A stretch of DNA of 14,256 nucleotides from Hungatella sp. UBA5982 (GCA_002429965.1 DJBG01000131.1:1-14256), one strand, 5' to 3'. Numbered from the stretch's first letter, positions 1 to 9,111 are shown. Notes: a model not told the origin generated them from the sequence alone. Numbers and translations are program-made.

Positions 1-2025
1 CATCCCAAAGAAGGACGCTGTGTCACGCGGTCACAGATGGAAGCAGATATCATGCTTATGAAACAGTATAATATCAATGCACTGCGCTGTTCCCACTATC
101 CTGCTAGTGGATATCTATATGATTTATGTGATGAATATGGGCTCTATGTGATTGATGAGGCAGATTTAGAATGCCATGGATTTGAATGGGTAGAGAGGTA
201 TGACTGGATTACAAATGACCCGTCCTGGGAAGAAGCCTATGTGGACAGAAGCGTGCGCATGGTAAAGCGGGACAGGAATCATCCATGCATTATCATGTGG
301 TCCATGGGAAATGAATCCAGCTTTGGCTGTAATTTCAGAAGTGCTGCCAAGGCAATAAAAGATCTGGATGCTACAAGGCTGCTCCACTATGAGGGAGATT
401 ATGAAGCAGAAGTGACTGACGTTTATTCTACCATGTACACAAGGCTGAAAAGGTTGAAAGAGATCGGAGAAACTGATTCTAAAGGGAATAAACCCCACGT
501 TATGTGCGAATATGGACACGCAATGGGAAATGGACCGGGTGGATTAAAGGCATATCAGGAGATGTACCGCAAATATAAACGGCTTCAAGGCGGTTTTTTA
601 TGGGAATGGTATGACCATGGAATTTATACCGAAGAAGAAAAGGGAACTTACTACCGCTATGGGGGGGATTACGGGGATTTTCCCACCAACGGGAATTTCT
701 GTATCGATGGGCTGTTAATGCCTGACAGAAGCCCTTCTCCTGCCATGCTGGAATATAAACAGGTCATTGCGCCGGTGGAAGTGACAAGGATAAGTGCTGG
801 GCGGGAGATTCTTGTAAGGAACTATTATGACTTCCTGACCTTAAGCCATGTTTCTTTACGGTGGGAGATCCAGGCGGAAGAACATATCATTCAGGAAGGA
901 TGCATTTCTCATATGACTGCTCTTCCTCATGAAGCTGAGAAGGTAACCATACCCTTCCTTCCGTTCATGCCAGAAGCAAATACCGATTACTATCTGAATA
1001 TAACGGTCTGCCAGAAAGAGGATGCAAACTTTGCAAAAGCCGGCCATGAAATTTTAAAAGTACAGTTTCCATTGGATATAAGTTGTGATGTACTGGAGGA
1101 ACGTCCCAAAGGAGAACCATTGAAAGTATCTGAAACAGCGGATATCCTCAAGGTAGGAAATGGGGCAGTCACGGTAACATTCCATAAAATATTTGGGAAA
1201 CTGCTGTCTGTTGCGGCAGAAGATCAGGAATATTTAAGTGAAGGTCCGGTGATGAGCGTATACCGTGCCACCATTGATAATGATATGTATAAAAAAGAGG
1301 ATTGGATGAATCAACATTTTATTCAGAAATCCAGTGAACAGACAGAATATTTTACCTATGAAACAGGGGCTGATAAAGTGGTTGTTTCTATTGGAAAATA
1401 TTTTGGATGCTTAAATCAGTCCTGGGGCTTTGAATGTGACTATGAATATACCATCTATTCCTGCGGTCAGGTCAAGGTGAATTTACAGGGTAAGGCCATT
1501 CAGAGAGGAAAACTGGAACCTTCTTTCCTTCCCAGAATCGGTGTGGTCATGAAGGGGAATCAGTCCCTGCAAAAGGCTGTGTGGTATGGTCTTGGACCGG
1601 GTGAAAACTATTCTGACAGCAAAGCCGCCAGCATTATGGGGATTTATTCCAGCTCTGTGGATGGAATGGGAACCAACTATGTATTTCCCCAGGAAAATGG
1701 ACACAGGGAAGAAGTTAAATGGTTTGGAATAGGAGATGGGAATAAGAGTCTGTTATGTAAAATGGAAGCACCTTTGGGACTGAATCTGGCAAATTATACA
1801 GATGGAAGCCTGGAAGAGGCAAAGCACCCATTCCAGATACAACGGGCAGACCATGTTGAAATCCATTTGGATTATTTACAGTCCGGCCTTGGAAGCAATA
1901 GCTGCGGAGAGGAACAGATGGAAGAATTTAAAGTAAAGCTTCAGGATTTTTCTATGGAATTTGTGATGCAGGTGGTTGCCGACGGGGAAATAAGAAAGGA
2001 AGCAAAGAAGCGTTATTTGGACTAG
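1..2025 (+). CDS. Beta-galactosidase, GH2 family (LacZ/EbgA type), 5' end missing
   Basis: The reading frame is open from base 1, and residues before the first ATG (position 37) already match GH2 enzymes, so the gene starts upstream of the window. About 674 residues are visible, starting roughly one third into a LacZ-like protein of about 1000 residues. Visible motifs are MLMKQYNINALRCSHYP and the acid/base motif WSMGNESS (catalytic Glu codon 313-315). The nucleophile motif is MCEYGHAMGN (Glu codon 508-510), followed by LQGGFLWEWYDHG on the barrel. The C-terminal half fits the beta-sandwich and Bgal_small_N regions, including YGLGPGENYSDS. GH2 retaining enzymes of this type hydrolyse terminal beta-galactosides; the exact aglycone cannot be read here. 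There is no obvious signal peptide in the visible part, and a cytoplasmic role is likely. It ends 25 bases before the GH65 gene and is probably the first visible gene of that operon. The family call is firm; substrate specificity is not. Confidence 0.93.
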   Translation, partial: HPKEGRCVTRSQMEADIMLMKQYNINALRCSHYPASGYLYDLCDEYGLYVIDEADLECHGFEWVERYDWITNDPSWEEAYVDRSVRMVKRDRNHPCIIMWSMGNESSFGCNFRSAAKAIKDLDATRLLHYEGDYEAEVTDVYSTMYTRLKRLKEIGETDSKGNKPHVMCEYGHAMGNGPGGLKAYQEMYRKYKRLQGGFLWEWYDHGIYTEEEKGTYYRYGGDYGDFPTNGNFCIDGLLMPDRSPSPAMLEYKQVIAPVEVTRISAGREILVRNYYDFLTLSHVSLRWEIQAEEHIIQEGCISHMTALPHEAEKVTIPFLPFMPEANTDYYLNITVCQKEDANFAKAGHEILKVQFPLDISCDVLEERPKGEPLKVSETADILKVGNGAVTVTFHKIFGKLLSVAAEDQEYLSEGPVMSVYRATIDNDMYKKEDWMNQHFIQKSSEQTEYFTYETGADKVVVSIGKYFGCLNQSWGFECDYEYTIYSCGQVKVNLQGKAIQRGKLEPSFLPRIGVVMKGNQSLQKAVWYGLGPGENYSDSKAASIMGIYSSSVDGMGTNYVFPQENGHREEVKWFGIGDGNKSLLCKMEAPLGLNLANYTDGSLEEAKHPFQIQRADHVEIHLDYLQSGLGSNSCGEEQMEEFKVKLQDFSMEFVMQVVADGEIRKEAKKRYLD

Positions 2026-2050
2026 GAAGAGATAAAGGAGCAGTCAAAGA

Positions 2051-4372
2051 ATGATAAAAGAGAGATTTTCAGGAAAATTAAATGAGATGCTAAGCTCCGA
2101 TGACTGGATGATTCTGCAGCCGGAATATGATCCGGAAGAAAATCTGAAATTTGAAAGTTTATTCAGTTTATCCAATGGTTATCTGGGAATCCGGGGAAGT
2201 TATGAAGAAGGCGGGAAAATAACCCTTCCGTATTTATATATTAACGGTGTATTTGATAAATCAGAAACCTTTATGAGGGAGCTTGCTGCTCTTCCTAATT
2301 GGCTTGGGATAAAGCTTACCATTGAAAAAGAGCTGATTGGAATAGAGAACTGCCAGATTCTTAAGTTTTCCAGGGTCCTAGATATGAAACAGGCCCTTCT
2401 TGCAAAAAGTTATATATTGCGGGATAAAAAGGGAAGAGAAACCCTGGTGGAAGGAATCCGGTTTGTGAGCCGTGCCAATGTACACCGTATGGGAATCAAA
2501 CTATATGTTACACCGTTAAATTACAGCGGGATCATAGAAGTGGAAAATATCATTGACGGTACGATTATTAACTTCCATGATGCCCCTCGTTTTAAAGTAA
2601 AACATACATATATAACAGCGAATGAAACGCTGGATAAAGACGGTAATTATATGGAAGTGGCTACCAGGGATGATCACCTTCATGTAGGTTCCGGATGCCG
2701 GATCGAAGCCTATAAAAACGGTAAGGGAATTATGAAAAACCGGATGTTCCATGCTTTTGGGGAACAAGGGGTGGAGTTTGGTGATTTTGATGCCATAGAA
2801 GGGGAAACCGTAGAAATCATAAAATATGTGTCCATGTATACAGAACGTGATGCAGCAAGATATGCACTTCATATGACGGTAAAAGAAGAACTGGATGGAT
2901 TTTTGGAAACAGGTTTTGAAGAAGAGCTGGCAGCCCATAGGGCGGTTTATGAGGAGATGTGGAAAGCCGCGGATATCCGTATAGCAGGAGATTTTGAGCT
3001 GGACCGTGCAGTCCGTTTTAATATTTTCCATTTAATGAGCACAGGCAATGAGAGAGATGCCAGGGTCAATGTGGGCGCGAAGCTCCTTTCCGGTGAAGAA
3101 TACGGCGGACATGCCTTTTGGGATACAGAAATTTTCATGCTTCCCTTTTTTGCATACGTTTTCCCTAAAACGGCAAAAAATCTGGAATCTTACCGGTATC
3201 ATCTGCTGGATGCAGCAAGGGCAAATGCCAGAAAAAACGGCTATAAAGGAGCACAATACCCATGGGAATCTGCGGATGACGGCACAGAGCAGTGTCCTGA
3301 TTGGACCATTGAGCCGGATGGTTCCTGTTACCGCTGTTATGTAGCAGTTTATGAGCATCACGTGACGGCAGCAGTTGCTTATGGCATTTATAATTATGTG
3401 AAAATAACCAGAGACATAGATTTTTTACTGAACCAGGGGGCGGAGATTTTAACTGAGACAGCAAGGTTTTGGGCCAGCCGGTGTGAATATGTCGCAGATA
3501 AGGACCGCTATGAGATTAACCAGGTAACCGGCCCTGATGAATGGCATGAACCGGTAAATAACAATCTCTATACGAATTATCTGGCGAAATGGAATCTGCG
3601 CTATGTGATTTCCTTAATTGATACCCTTAAGAAAGAGCATGCCAATGAATATGATACATTGATCCGGAAAACAGGGTTAACGGCCCAGGAAATTGATAAT
3701 TGGGAGATTGTCCAGGAGAAGATGTACCTTCCGAGAAAAGAAGGCGGGGGCCTGTTGGAGCAGTTTGAAGGTTACTTTGCACTGGACAATGTGGTTATCG
3801 AGAAATACGATGAAAATGACTGGCCGATTCGTCCGGAAGCCTTGAAAACCAAGAGGGCAGGTCAGACACAGTTGATTAAACAGGCAGATGTTGTCATGCT
3901 GCTGCACTTAATGGGAGAAGAATTCTCGGAAGAAGAAATAGGTCAAAATTACGAGTATTATGAGAAACGTACCCTTCATGGATCTTCTTTAAGCCCAAGC
4001 ATTTACTCTGTTATGGGATTAAAGGTTGGAGATGATTCCAAGGCGTACCGGTATTTAAAAAGAGCCGCCTTCCTGGATTTGCTGAACTTACAGAAAAACA
4101 CAAGGGAAGGGATTCACGCTGCCAATACGGGAGGCGTATGGCAGACCGTGGTATTTGGCTTTGCCGGGGTTTCCATTGGGGAAGACGGTATGCTAGCTGT
4201 ACGCCCTCACATGCCAAAGGAATGGGAGGGGCTGGAATTTTGCCTCCACTATCTGAATTCCTGGTTAAAGATCACTATCAACAGGGATAACAGCGTCTTA
4301 GTGGAGGTATTGGACGGGGAAGCCCTGGAAGTAAAGGTGAATGGGCAGATCATAAAGGCATCCAGGGAATAG
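2051..4372 (+). CDS. GH65 inverting alpha-glucoside (disaccharide) phosphorylase
   Basis: The 773-residue product matches the usual 750-790 residue length of GH65 phosphorylases (maltose, trehalose, kojibiose, nigerose and related enzymes). It has the GH65 N-terminal beta-sandwich, an (alpha/alpha)6 barrel and a short C-terminal beta domain ending near the stop. Visible motifs are FWDTEIF (Trp357, Asp358, Glu360), YPWESADDG and TGPDEWHEPVNNN. Glu497 in that last motif aligns with the family's general acid. K610-Q-A-D613 and H643-G-S-S646 form the phosphate-binding region. Family members cleave an alpha-glucosidic bond with phosphate and invert it to give beta-D-glucose 1-phosphate. The beta-phosphoglucomutase two genes downstream handles exactly that product. 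AAGGAG at 2035-2040 lies 10 bases before the ATG. No signal peptide is seen, so the enzyme is likely cytoplasmic. The acceptor sugar cannot be decided from these motifs; the W in GPDEWH differs from the GPDEY I remember for maltose phosphorylase. The family call is firm. Confidence 0.93.
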   Translation: MIKERFSGKLNEMLSSDDWMILQPEYDPEENLKFESLFSLSNGYLGIRGSYEEGGKITLPYLYINGVFDKSETFMRELAALPNWLGIKLTIEKELIGIENCQILKFSRVLDMKQALLAKSYILRDKKGRETLVEGIRFVSRANVHRMGIKLYVTPLNYSGIIEVENIIDGTIINFHDAPRFKVKHTYITANETLDKDGNYMEVATRDDHLHVGSGCRIEAYKNGKGIMKNRMFHAFGEQGVEFGDFDAIEGETVEIIKYVSMYTERDAARYALHMTVKEELDGFLETGFEEELAAHRAVYEEMWKAADIRIAGDFELDRAVRFNIFHLMSTGNERDARVNVGAKLLSGEEYGGHAFWDTEIFMLPFFAYVFPKTAKNLESYRYHLLDAARANARKNGYKGAQYPWESADDGTEQCPDWTIEPDGSCYRCYVAVYEHHVTAAVAYGIYNYVKITRDIDFLLNQGAEILTETARFWASRCEYVADKDRYEINQVTGPDEWHEPVNNNLYTNYLAKWNLRYVISLIDTLKKEHANEYDTLIRKTGLTAQEIDNWEIVQEKMYLPRKEGGGLLEQFEGYFALDNVVIEKYDENDWPIRPEALKTKRAGQTQLIKQADVVMLLHLMGEEFSEEEIGQNYEYYEKRTLHGSSLSPSIYSVMGLKVGDDSKAYRYLKRAAFLDLLNLQKNTREGIHAANTGGVWQTVVFGFAGVSIGEDGMLAVRPHMPKEWEGLEFCLHYLNSWLKITINRDNSVLVEVLDGEALEVKVNGQIIKASRE

Positions 4373-4385
4373 AGAGGACATGTTC

Positions 4386-5237
4386 ATGAAAAAAAGGCTT
4401 GCAATCGGGGGGCTTATCTTAGTAACCATCATATGGGGCGGCGGCTTTGTTGCCAGCGACATGGCTCTGGAGAGTATGAGACCATTCCAGATTATGGCGG
4501 TCCGTTTTCTATTAGGCACTATTTTAATGGGGCTGATCAGCATCCGGTCCTTAAAAGGAATCACAAAATCAGAAGTAAAGGCAGGGGGGCTCATGGGACT
4601 CGCCCTCTTTGCCGGATTTGCATTTCAGATTGTGGGGCTGCAATACACCACGCCCTCTAAAAATGCTTTTTTAACAGCTTTAAATGTAGTGATTGTTCCC
4701 TTTATTTCATTTCTGATCTTAAAAAAGAAAATAGGAGCAAGAGGGATAGCCGGGGCATTGATGTCCATAGCAGGTGTGGCCCTGCTGTCATTGGAACGCA
4801 ATTTTTCCTTAGGCTTAGGGGACGGTCTGACCCTTATTTGTGCAGTTGGGTTTGCATTTCAAATATTTCTTACAAGTGAATTTGTAAAGAAATACCGTGC
4901 GACTGTATTGAATTTTATTCAGATGATAACCGCATTCTTTTTATCTTTCATCAGCCTGATGGCTTTTGGAGAGACGCAGTATCACGTGACAGGGAAAGGA
5001 ATATTAAGTGTGCTTTATTTAGGCGTGATCAGCACAACGATATGCTACCTGCTTCAGACAGCCAGCCAGAAATATGTGGATGAAACAAAAGCGGCCATTA
5101 TTCTGTCCCTGGAGTCTGTATTTGGAACACTGTTTTCTATTCTGATTCTTGGGGAAATCGTCACCCCCCGCATGTTGGCGGGCAGCATAATCATCTTAGG
5201 AGCAGTTGTAATATCAAACCTTTCAGAAGCCGGGTAA
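4386..5237 (+). CDS. DMT-superfamily permease with two EamA domains
   Basis: This very hydrophobic protein of 283 residues fits the ten-helix drug/metabolite transporter architecture, two tandem five-helix EamA repeats. The signature of repeat one is IIWGGGFVASDMALE near the N-terminus with RPFQIMAVRFLLG after it. The second repeat contains LSVLYLGVISTTICYLLQ and ILSLESVFGTLFSILILGE, a typical EamA ending. An upstream in-frame ATG exists at 4380, but the purine-rich site AGAGAGG at 4371-4377 is only 2 bases from it and 8 bases from the ATG at 4386, so 4386 is preferred. The site overlaps the stop codon of the GH65 gene, which points to one transcript. EamA proteins usually export amino acids or small metabolites, and a few import them; the substrate is unknown. 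Sitting between a GH65 phosphorylase and its beta-phosphoglucomutase is an unusual place for this family. Confidence 0.88.
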   Translation: MKKRLAIGGLILVTIIWGGGFVASDMALESMRPFQIMAVRFLLGTILMGLISIRSLKGITKSEVKAGGLMGLALFAGFAFQIVGLQYTTPSKNAFLTALNVVIVPFISFLILKKKIGARGIAGALMSIAGVALLSLERNFSLGLGDGLTLICAVGFAFQIFLTSEFVKKYRATVLNFIQMITAFFLSFISLMAFGETQYHVTGKGILSVLYLGVISTTICYLLQTASQKYVDETKAAIILSLESVFGTLFSILILGEIVTPRMLAGSIIILGAVVISNLSEAG

Positions 5238-5258
5238 GTAGAATAGGAGGAATTCCTT

Positions 5259-5900
5259 ATGAAATATAAGGCAGTTATTTTTGATTTGGATGGGGTTATC
5301 TGCCATACGGACAGATACCATTATCAGGCATGGAAGCAGGTCGCAGAGGAACTGGGCGTTTATTTTGATGAAGAAATCAATAACCGTTTGCGGGGAATAA
5401 GCCGCATGGAAAGCCTTGAGATTATTTTAGAGAATTATCACGGGATCTTAAACCAGGAAGAAAAGACGTTATTAGCAGAAAAGAAAAATGAGATCTATAA
5501 GGAATTATTGAAACATATGAGCCCGAAGGATCTTTCCAAAGAAGTAAAGGCAACACTGGATGCCCTCCGCTTAAAAGGGCTGAAGCTTGGCATTGGCTCT
5601 TCCAGTAAGAATGCAGGATTTATCTTAGAGCGCCTTGGCCTTTTTGGGTACTTTGATGCCATTTCGGATGGAAATAATATTACTAATTCCAAGCCTGACC
5701 CGGAAGTGTTTATAAAAGCAGCCAGGTTCCTTTTTGAGGACCCGAAAGACTGCCTTGTGGTAGAAGATGCCAAAGCCGGATTAGAGGCTGCCAAAGCCGG
5801 AAATATGGACTGTGGGGCGATTGGGGATGGAATGTCCTGCAACATTGCAACTTATCAATTAAACACATTCTCAGATCTGCTGAAAATCGTAGAACCATGA
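5259..5900 (+). CDS. pgmB: Beta-phosphoglucomutase
   Basis: This 213-residue HAD-superfamily enzyme interconverts beta-D-glucose 1-phosphate and glucose 6-phosphate in the cytoplasm. Motif I is VIFDLDGVICHTD, with Asp9 as the phospho-acceptor and Asp11 as the acid/base. The helical cap carries RGISRMESLEIIL, with Arg49 at the position of the cap arginine of the Lactococcus enzyme. Motif II is GIGSSSKN (Ser114-Ser116), motif III is SKPDPEVF (Lys145), and motif IV is VVEDAKAG (Glu169, Asp170, magnesium ligands). These positions match the Lactococcus enzyme almost residue for residue. AATAGGAGG ending at 5250 leaves 8 bases before the ATG. It follows the permease by 21 bases and lies downstream of the GH65 gene, the classic partner for this enzyme, because beta-glucose 1-phosphate is not a substrate of ordinary phosphoglucomutase. 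The assignment is supported both by motifs and by context. Confidence 0.95.
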   Translation: MKYKAVIFDLDGVICHTDRYHYQAWKQVAEELGVYFDEEINNRLRGISRMESLEIILENYHGILNQEEKTLLAEKKNEIYKELLKHMSPKDLSKEVKATLDALRLKGLKLGIGSSSKNAGFILERLGLFGYFDAISDGNNITNSKPDPEVFIKAARFLFEDPKDCLVVEDAKAGLEAAKAGNMDCGAIGDGMSCNIATYQLNTFSDLLKIVEP

Positions 5901-5903
5901 TAG

Positions 5904-6968
<1,065 letters not shown>

Positions 6969-6984
6969 GATCTGCCAGCCCTTT

Positions 6985-7030
6985 AAAGATGCTGTTTCTT
7001 CGCGTTTATGCGGAAGGAACAGCATTTTTT
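6985..7030 (+). terminator. Intrinsic terminator of the GH2-GH65 operon
   Basis: A 13-pair stem (6989-7001 with 7013-7025, one G-U pair) continues into three more pairs with one bulge and a TTTA loop at 7005-7008. The 3' arm runs into a T tract ending at 7030, and A-U pairs could extend the base to 6985. It lies 16 bases after the lacI-type stop codon. This is a textbook rho-independent terminator ending the first operon. Confidence 0.93.
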
Positions 7031-7049
7031 GTGGATTTTATAAATCTGC

Positions 7050-7078
7050 TTGACAAGTATCTGATTTCAGACTAAACT
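7050..7078 (+). promoter_or_regulatory. Sigma-A-type promoter of the marR operon
   Basis: A perfect -35 TTGACA (7050-7055) is followed after 17 bases by TAAACT (7073-7078, 4 of 6). Transcription would start near 7085, leaving a leader of about 40 bases before the MarR start codon. The spacer is filled by an operator-like palindrome, so the promoter looks repressible. Confidence 0.75.
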
Positions 7079-7102
7079 TTAAGTGTCCGAAATCGGATAC
7101 TT
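7055..7102 (+). promoter_or_regulatory. Two palindromic operator-like sites, probable MarR autoregulation
   Basis: Site 1 has the core TCTGATTTCAGA (7060-7071) and fills the -35/-10 spacer. Site 2 has the core TCCGAAATCGGA (7086-7097) and begins at the predicted transcription start. Each core is a 5+5 palindrome. The flanks make the wider sites (7055-7072 and 7085-7102) inverted copies of each other, agreeing at 16 of 18 bases. The centres are 26 bp apart. MarR-family dimers commonly bind such sites over their own promoter and block polymerase; that this MarR binds here is inferred from position. Confidence 0.7.
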
Positions 7103-7123
7103 TATGATAGAGGAGATTCTGGA

Positions 7124-7567
7124 ATGGATGATCAAATCAAAAAGCAACAGGGAATTTTAAACCAACATGAAAAGGAACTTACAGCCATCTATCGCAGTGC
7201 TGCTATAAAATCCGGAATTTCAGACAGTGAACTTTGGGTATGGTATGCCCTTTTGGTCTTGGGAGGTGAGTATTCCCAGCAAAATATCTGCGATATATGG
7301 TCTTTGCCGAAACAAACCGTCAACTCCGTAATCGCAAATTTAACAAAAAAAGGCTATGTATTTTTGGAAACAGTTCCTGGCACACGAAACCGGAAAATCA
7401 TCCGTCTGACCGAAGCAGGAAAAGAGTTTGGTGAAAACAGGGTTCTGCATATATATGAAGCAGAACAGAGAGCCATTGAAAAGATGCCGGAGCAGGAGCT
7501 TAAGACATTTATCGCATTGATGGGAAAATATATTACCCTATTGCGTGAAGAAATAAATAAAGAGTAA
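7124..7567 (+). CDS. MarR-family transcriptional regulator
   Basis: The 147-residue protein has the size and layout of a MarR winged-helix dimer. There are N- and C-terminal dimerisation helices. The helix-turn-helix is at about residues 51-75 (SQQNICDIWSLPKQTVNSVI), with the recognition helix around KQTVNSVIANLTKKGY. The wing with the basic tip TRNRKI is at about 84-95, followed by LTEAGKEF. AGAGGAG at 7109-7115 leaves 8 bases to the ATG. It is the first gene of an operon with a CDP-alcohol phosphatidyltransferase 33 bases downstream and a GT8 enzyme, and two palindromes lie over its promoter. It most likely represses its own operon and responds to an unknown small ligand or stress. No cysteine arrangement typical of a redox sensor is evident; the only cysteine visible is in NICDIW. 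The family call is firm; the ligand is unknown. Confidence 0.9.
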   Translation: MDDQIKKQQGILNQHEKELTAIYRSAAIKSGISDSELWVWYALLVLGGEYSQQNICDIWSLPKQTVNSVIANLTKKGYVFLETVPGTRNRKIIRLTEAGKEFGENRVLHIYEAEQRAIEKMPEQELKTFIALMGKYITLLREEINKE

Positions 7568-7600
7568 AGCAGGTTATGAAAACAAGCAGAAAGGAGAATT

Positions 7601-8191
7601 ATGAATCGAGAACCCCAAAATAAGATCCTGACAATCCCCAATATGCTTTCCGCTTTTCGCATATGCATGATACCGCTTCTAGTCTGGTTATACTACGTAA
7701 AGCAGGATTATTTATGGACAGGAGGCCTGTTGATCCTGTCTGGCCTGACAGATGTTGTGGATGGTTTTATTGCAAGACGTTTTCATATGATCAGTAATTT
7801 GGGCAAGGTATTAGACCCAATTGCTGATAAGCTGACCCAGGGGGCGATGCTCTTTTGCCTTGTCACCCGCTTTCCCTTTATGATGGCGCCGCTTGTACTT
7901 TTGATTCTGAAAGAGATATTTGCAGGAATCACAGGCTTTTTGGTGATCCGGAACACGGGGCAGGTTTTCGGAGCAAATTGGCATGGAAAAGCAGCCACCA
8001 TTCTGCTTTATGCCATGATGATCCTTCATGTGATATGGAATGACATTCCCAGGATATTATCGGATATCCTTATTGCAATTTGCATCGTAATGATGTTAGT
8101 TTCCCTTGTTCTTTACGGAATTCGTAATGTTTTGGCATTGAAGAATACAAACACAACTTTGCCAGGAAAGGAGAAGAATCATGCAAAATGA
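7601..8191 (+). CDS. CDP-alcohol phosphatidyltransferase (PgsA-like)
   Basis: This 196-residue integral membrane enzyme has about six predicted transmembrane segments. The complete family signature D-x2-D-G-x2-A-R-x8-G-x3-D-x3-D is present as Asp51, Asp54, Gly55, Ala58, Arg59, Gly68, Asp72 and Asp76. All catalytic and metal-binding positions are therefore intact. The N-terminus ILTIPNMLSAFRI and the later WHGKAAT segment resemble phosphatidylglycerophosphate synthases. The family transfers a phosphatidyl group from CDP-diacylglycerol to an alcohol in the cytoplasmic membrane. AAGGAG at 7591-7596 lies 4 bases before the ATG. The gene is sandwiched between a MarR regulator and an overlapping GT8 glycosyltransferase, not with housekeeping genes, so it may be an accessory enzyme making a specialised phospholipid. 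The acceptor (glycerol 3-phosphate, inositol phosphate, another lipid) cannot be decided. Housekeeping PgsA is the alternative. Confidence 0.88.
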   Translation: MNREPQNKILTIPNMLSAFRICMIPLLVWLYYVKQDYLWTGGLLILSGLTDVVDGFIARRFHMISNLGKVLDPIADKLTQGAMLFCLVTRFPFMMAPLVLLILKEIFAGITGFLVIRNTGQVFGANWHGKAATILLYAMMILHVIWNDIPRILSDILIAICIVMMLVSLVLYGIRNVLALKNTNTTLPGKEKNHAK

Positions 8192-9002
8192 CCGGATCAA
8201 TCTGCTTGTAACCTTTGATAAAAACTATATAAAACCGTTTCAAACCATGCTAATGTCACTGATTAATAATAATCCACGGGAAACCGTACACGTCTGGCTT
8301 CTGCATAGCGCCATTCCCCAGGAGGAGCTGCAAGCTCTGGAGGAATACTGCGGCTTGCACTGCGTACCCTTAACTCCTCTGAAGGTAGACCGTGCAATAT
8401 TCCAGAATGCCCCCATTTCAAAAAGGTATCCCCAGGAGATGTATTACCGCTTGCTGGCTCCTCATCTTCTGCCTGAGTCCTTAGAAAAGGTTCTATATCT
8501 TGATCCGGATATCCTGGTGATTAATCCCCTCCGCCCATTGTGGGATGTGGAGCTAAAAGGGCGTGCCTTTGCTGCTGCGTCTCATACCGGAATTACGGAG
8601 ATAATGAATGATATCAACCGTGTAAGGCTGGGTACCGAGCACGACTATTACAATACAGGTGTTGTGCTGATGGATTTAGAAAGGGCCAGGGAGTTAGTCA
8701 GGACAGATGATATTTTTAAGTGCGTCAGTGAACACGAATCGGATCTTCTGCTCCCGGATCAGGATGTTTTTAATTTCCTGTATGGGCAGCAGACCATGCA
8801 GGTGGACGACGCCATATGGAACTATGATGCCAGGTATTATTCCAATTACCTGATAAGAAGCGGCGGCATTATTAATCTGGAGTGGGTGATGCAAAACACG
8901 GCGGTTCTTCATTTCTGCGGAAAGAGAAAACCCTGGGCAGCATCCTATTCTCATCGTTTTGGGGCCCTGTATAAGCATTATATGCAGGCCGCCGCCAGAT
9001 AA
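8181..9002 (+). CDS. Glycosyltransferase family 8 protein
   Basis: The 273-residue protein has the GT-A fold signatures of GT8 (general stress protein A / LgtC-like). The N-terminal strand is INLLVTFDKNYIKPFQTML. The metal-binding DxD is in VLYLDPDILV (Asp108, Asp110). NTGVVLMDL is at 158-166, PDQDVFNFLYG at 192-202, and HFCGKRKPW at 244-252. GT8 enzymes are retaining transferases that use UDP-glucose or UDP-galactose in the cytoplasm. The start overlaps the end of the phosphatidyltransferase gene by 11 bases, with AGGAAAGGAG just upstream inside that gene, so translation is probably coupled. No transmembrane segment is seen. In context it may glycosylate the lipid made by its neighbour, or a surface glycan; this is inference. 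The family call is firm; donor and acceptor are not known. Confidence 0.9.
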   Translation: MQNDRINLLVTFDKNYIKPFQTMLMSLINNNPRETVHVWLLHSAIPQEELQALEEYCGLHCVPLTPLKVDRAIFQNAPISKRYPQEMYYRLLAPHLLPESLEKVLYLDPDILVINPLRPLWDVELKGRAFAAASHTGITEIMNDINRVRLGTEHDYYNTGVVLMDLERARELVRTDDIFKCVSEHESDLLLPDQDVFNFLYGQQTMQVDDAIWNYDARYYSNYLIRSGGIINLEWVMQNTAVLHFCGKRKPWAASYSHRFGALYKHYMQAAAR

Positions 9003-9056
9003 CAGTTTGAAACCGTAAGTGTGATCGTACGGCATAATACCAGCGAATACAACAGC

Positions 9057-9087
9057 AAAACGGCATAGTCAAAGCTGACTATGCCGT
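9057..9087 (-). terminator. Intrinsic terminator of the small minus-strand gene
   Basis: A perfect 12-bp stem (9060-9071 with 9076-9087) closes a four-base loop. Read on the minus strand it is followed by TTTT (9057-9060, the first of which belongs to the stem), as expected for termination of the minus-strand gene ending at 9112. On the plus strand no T run follows, so it would be a weak terminator for the GT8 gene, whose stop is 57 bases away. Confidence 0.7.
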
Positions 9088-9111
9088 ATGGTGCACGAAC
9101 ACTTCTTCCGC

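Noticed and set aside
661..667. Run of seven G in the GH2 gene as a possible frameshift
   Set aside because: The frame encodes conserved YRYGGDYGD across the run and remains open to the normal C-terminus.
2516..3031. Minus-strand frame of 171 residues inside the GH65 gene
   Set aside because: The GH65 frame is continuous with family motifs throughout. The antisense frame has no recognisable domain or ribosome site.
9060..9087. Hairpin as plus-strand terminator of the GT8 operon
   Set aside because: No T run follows on the plus strand; the T run is on the minus-strand side, so it serves the convergent gene.
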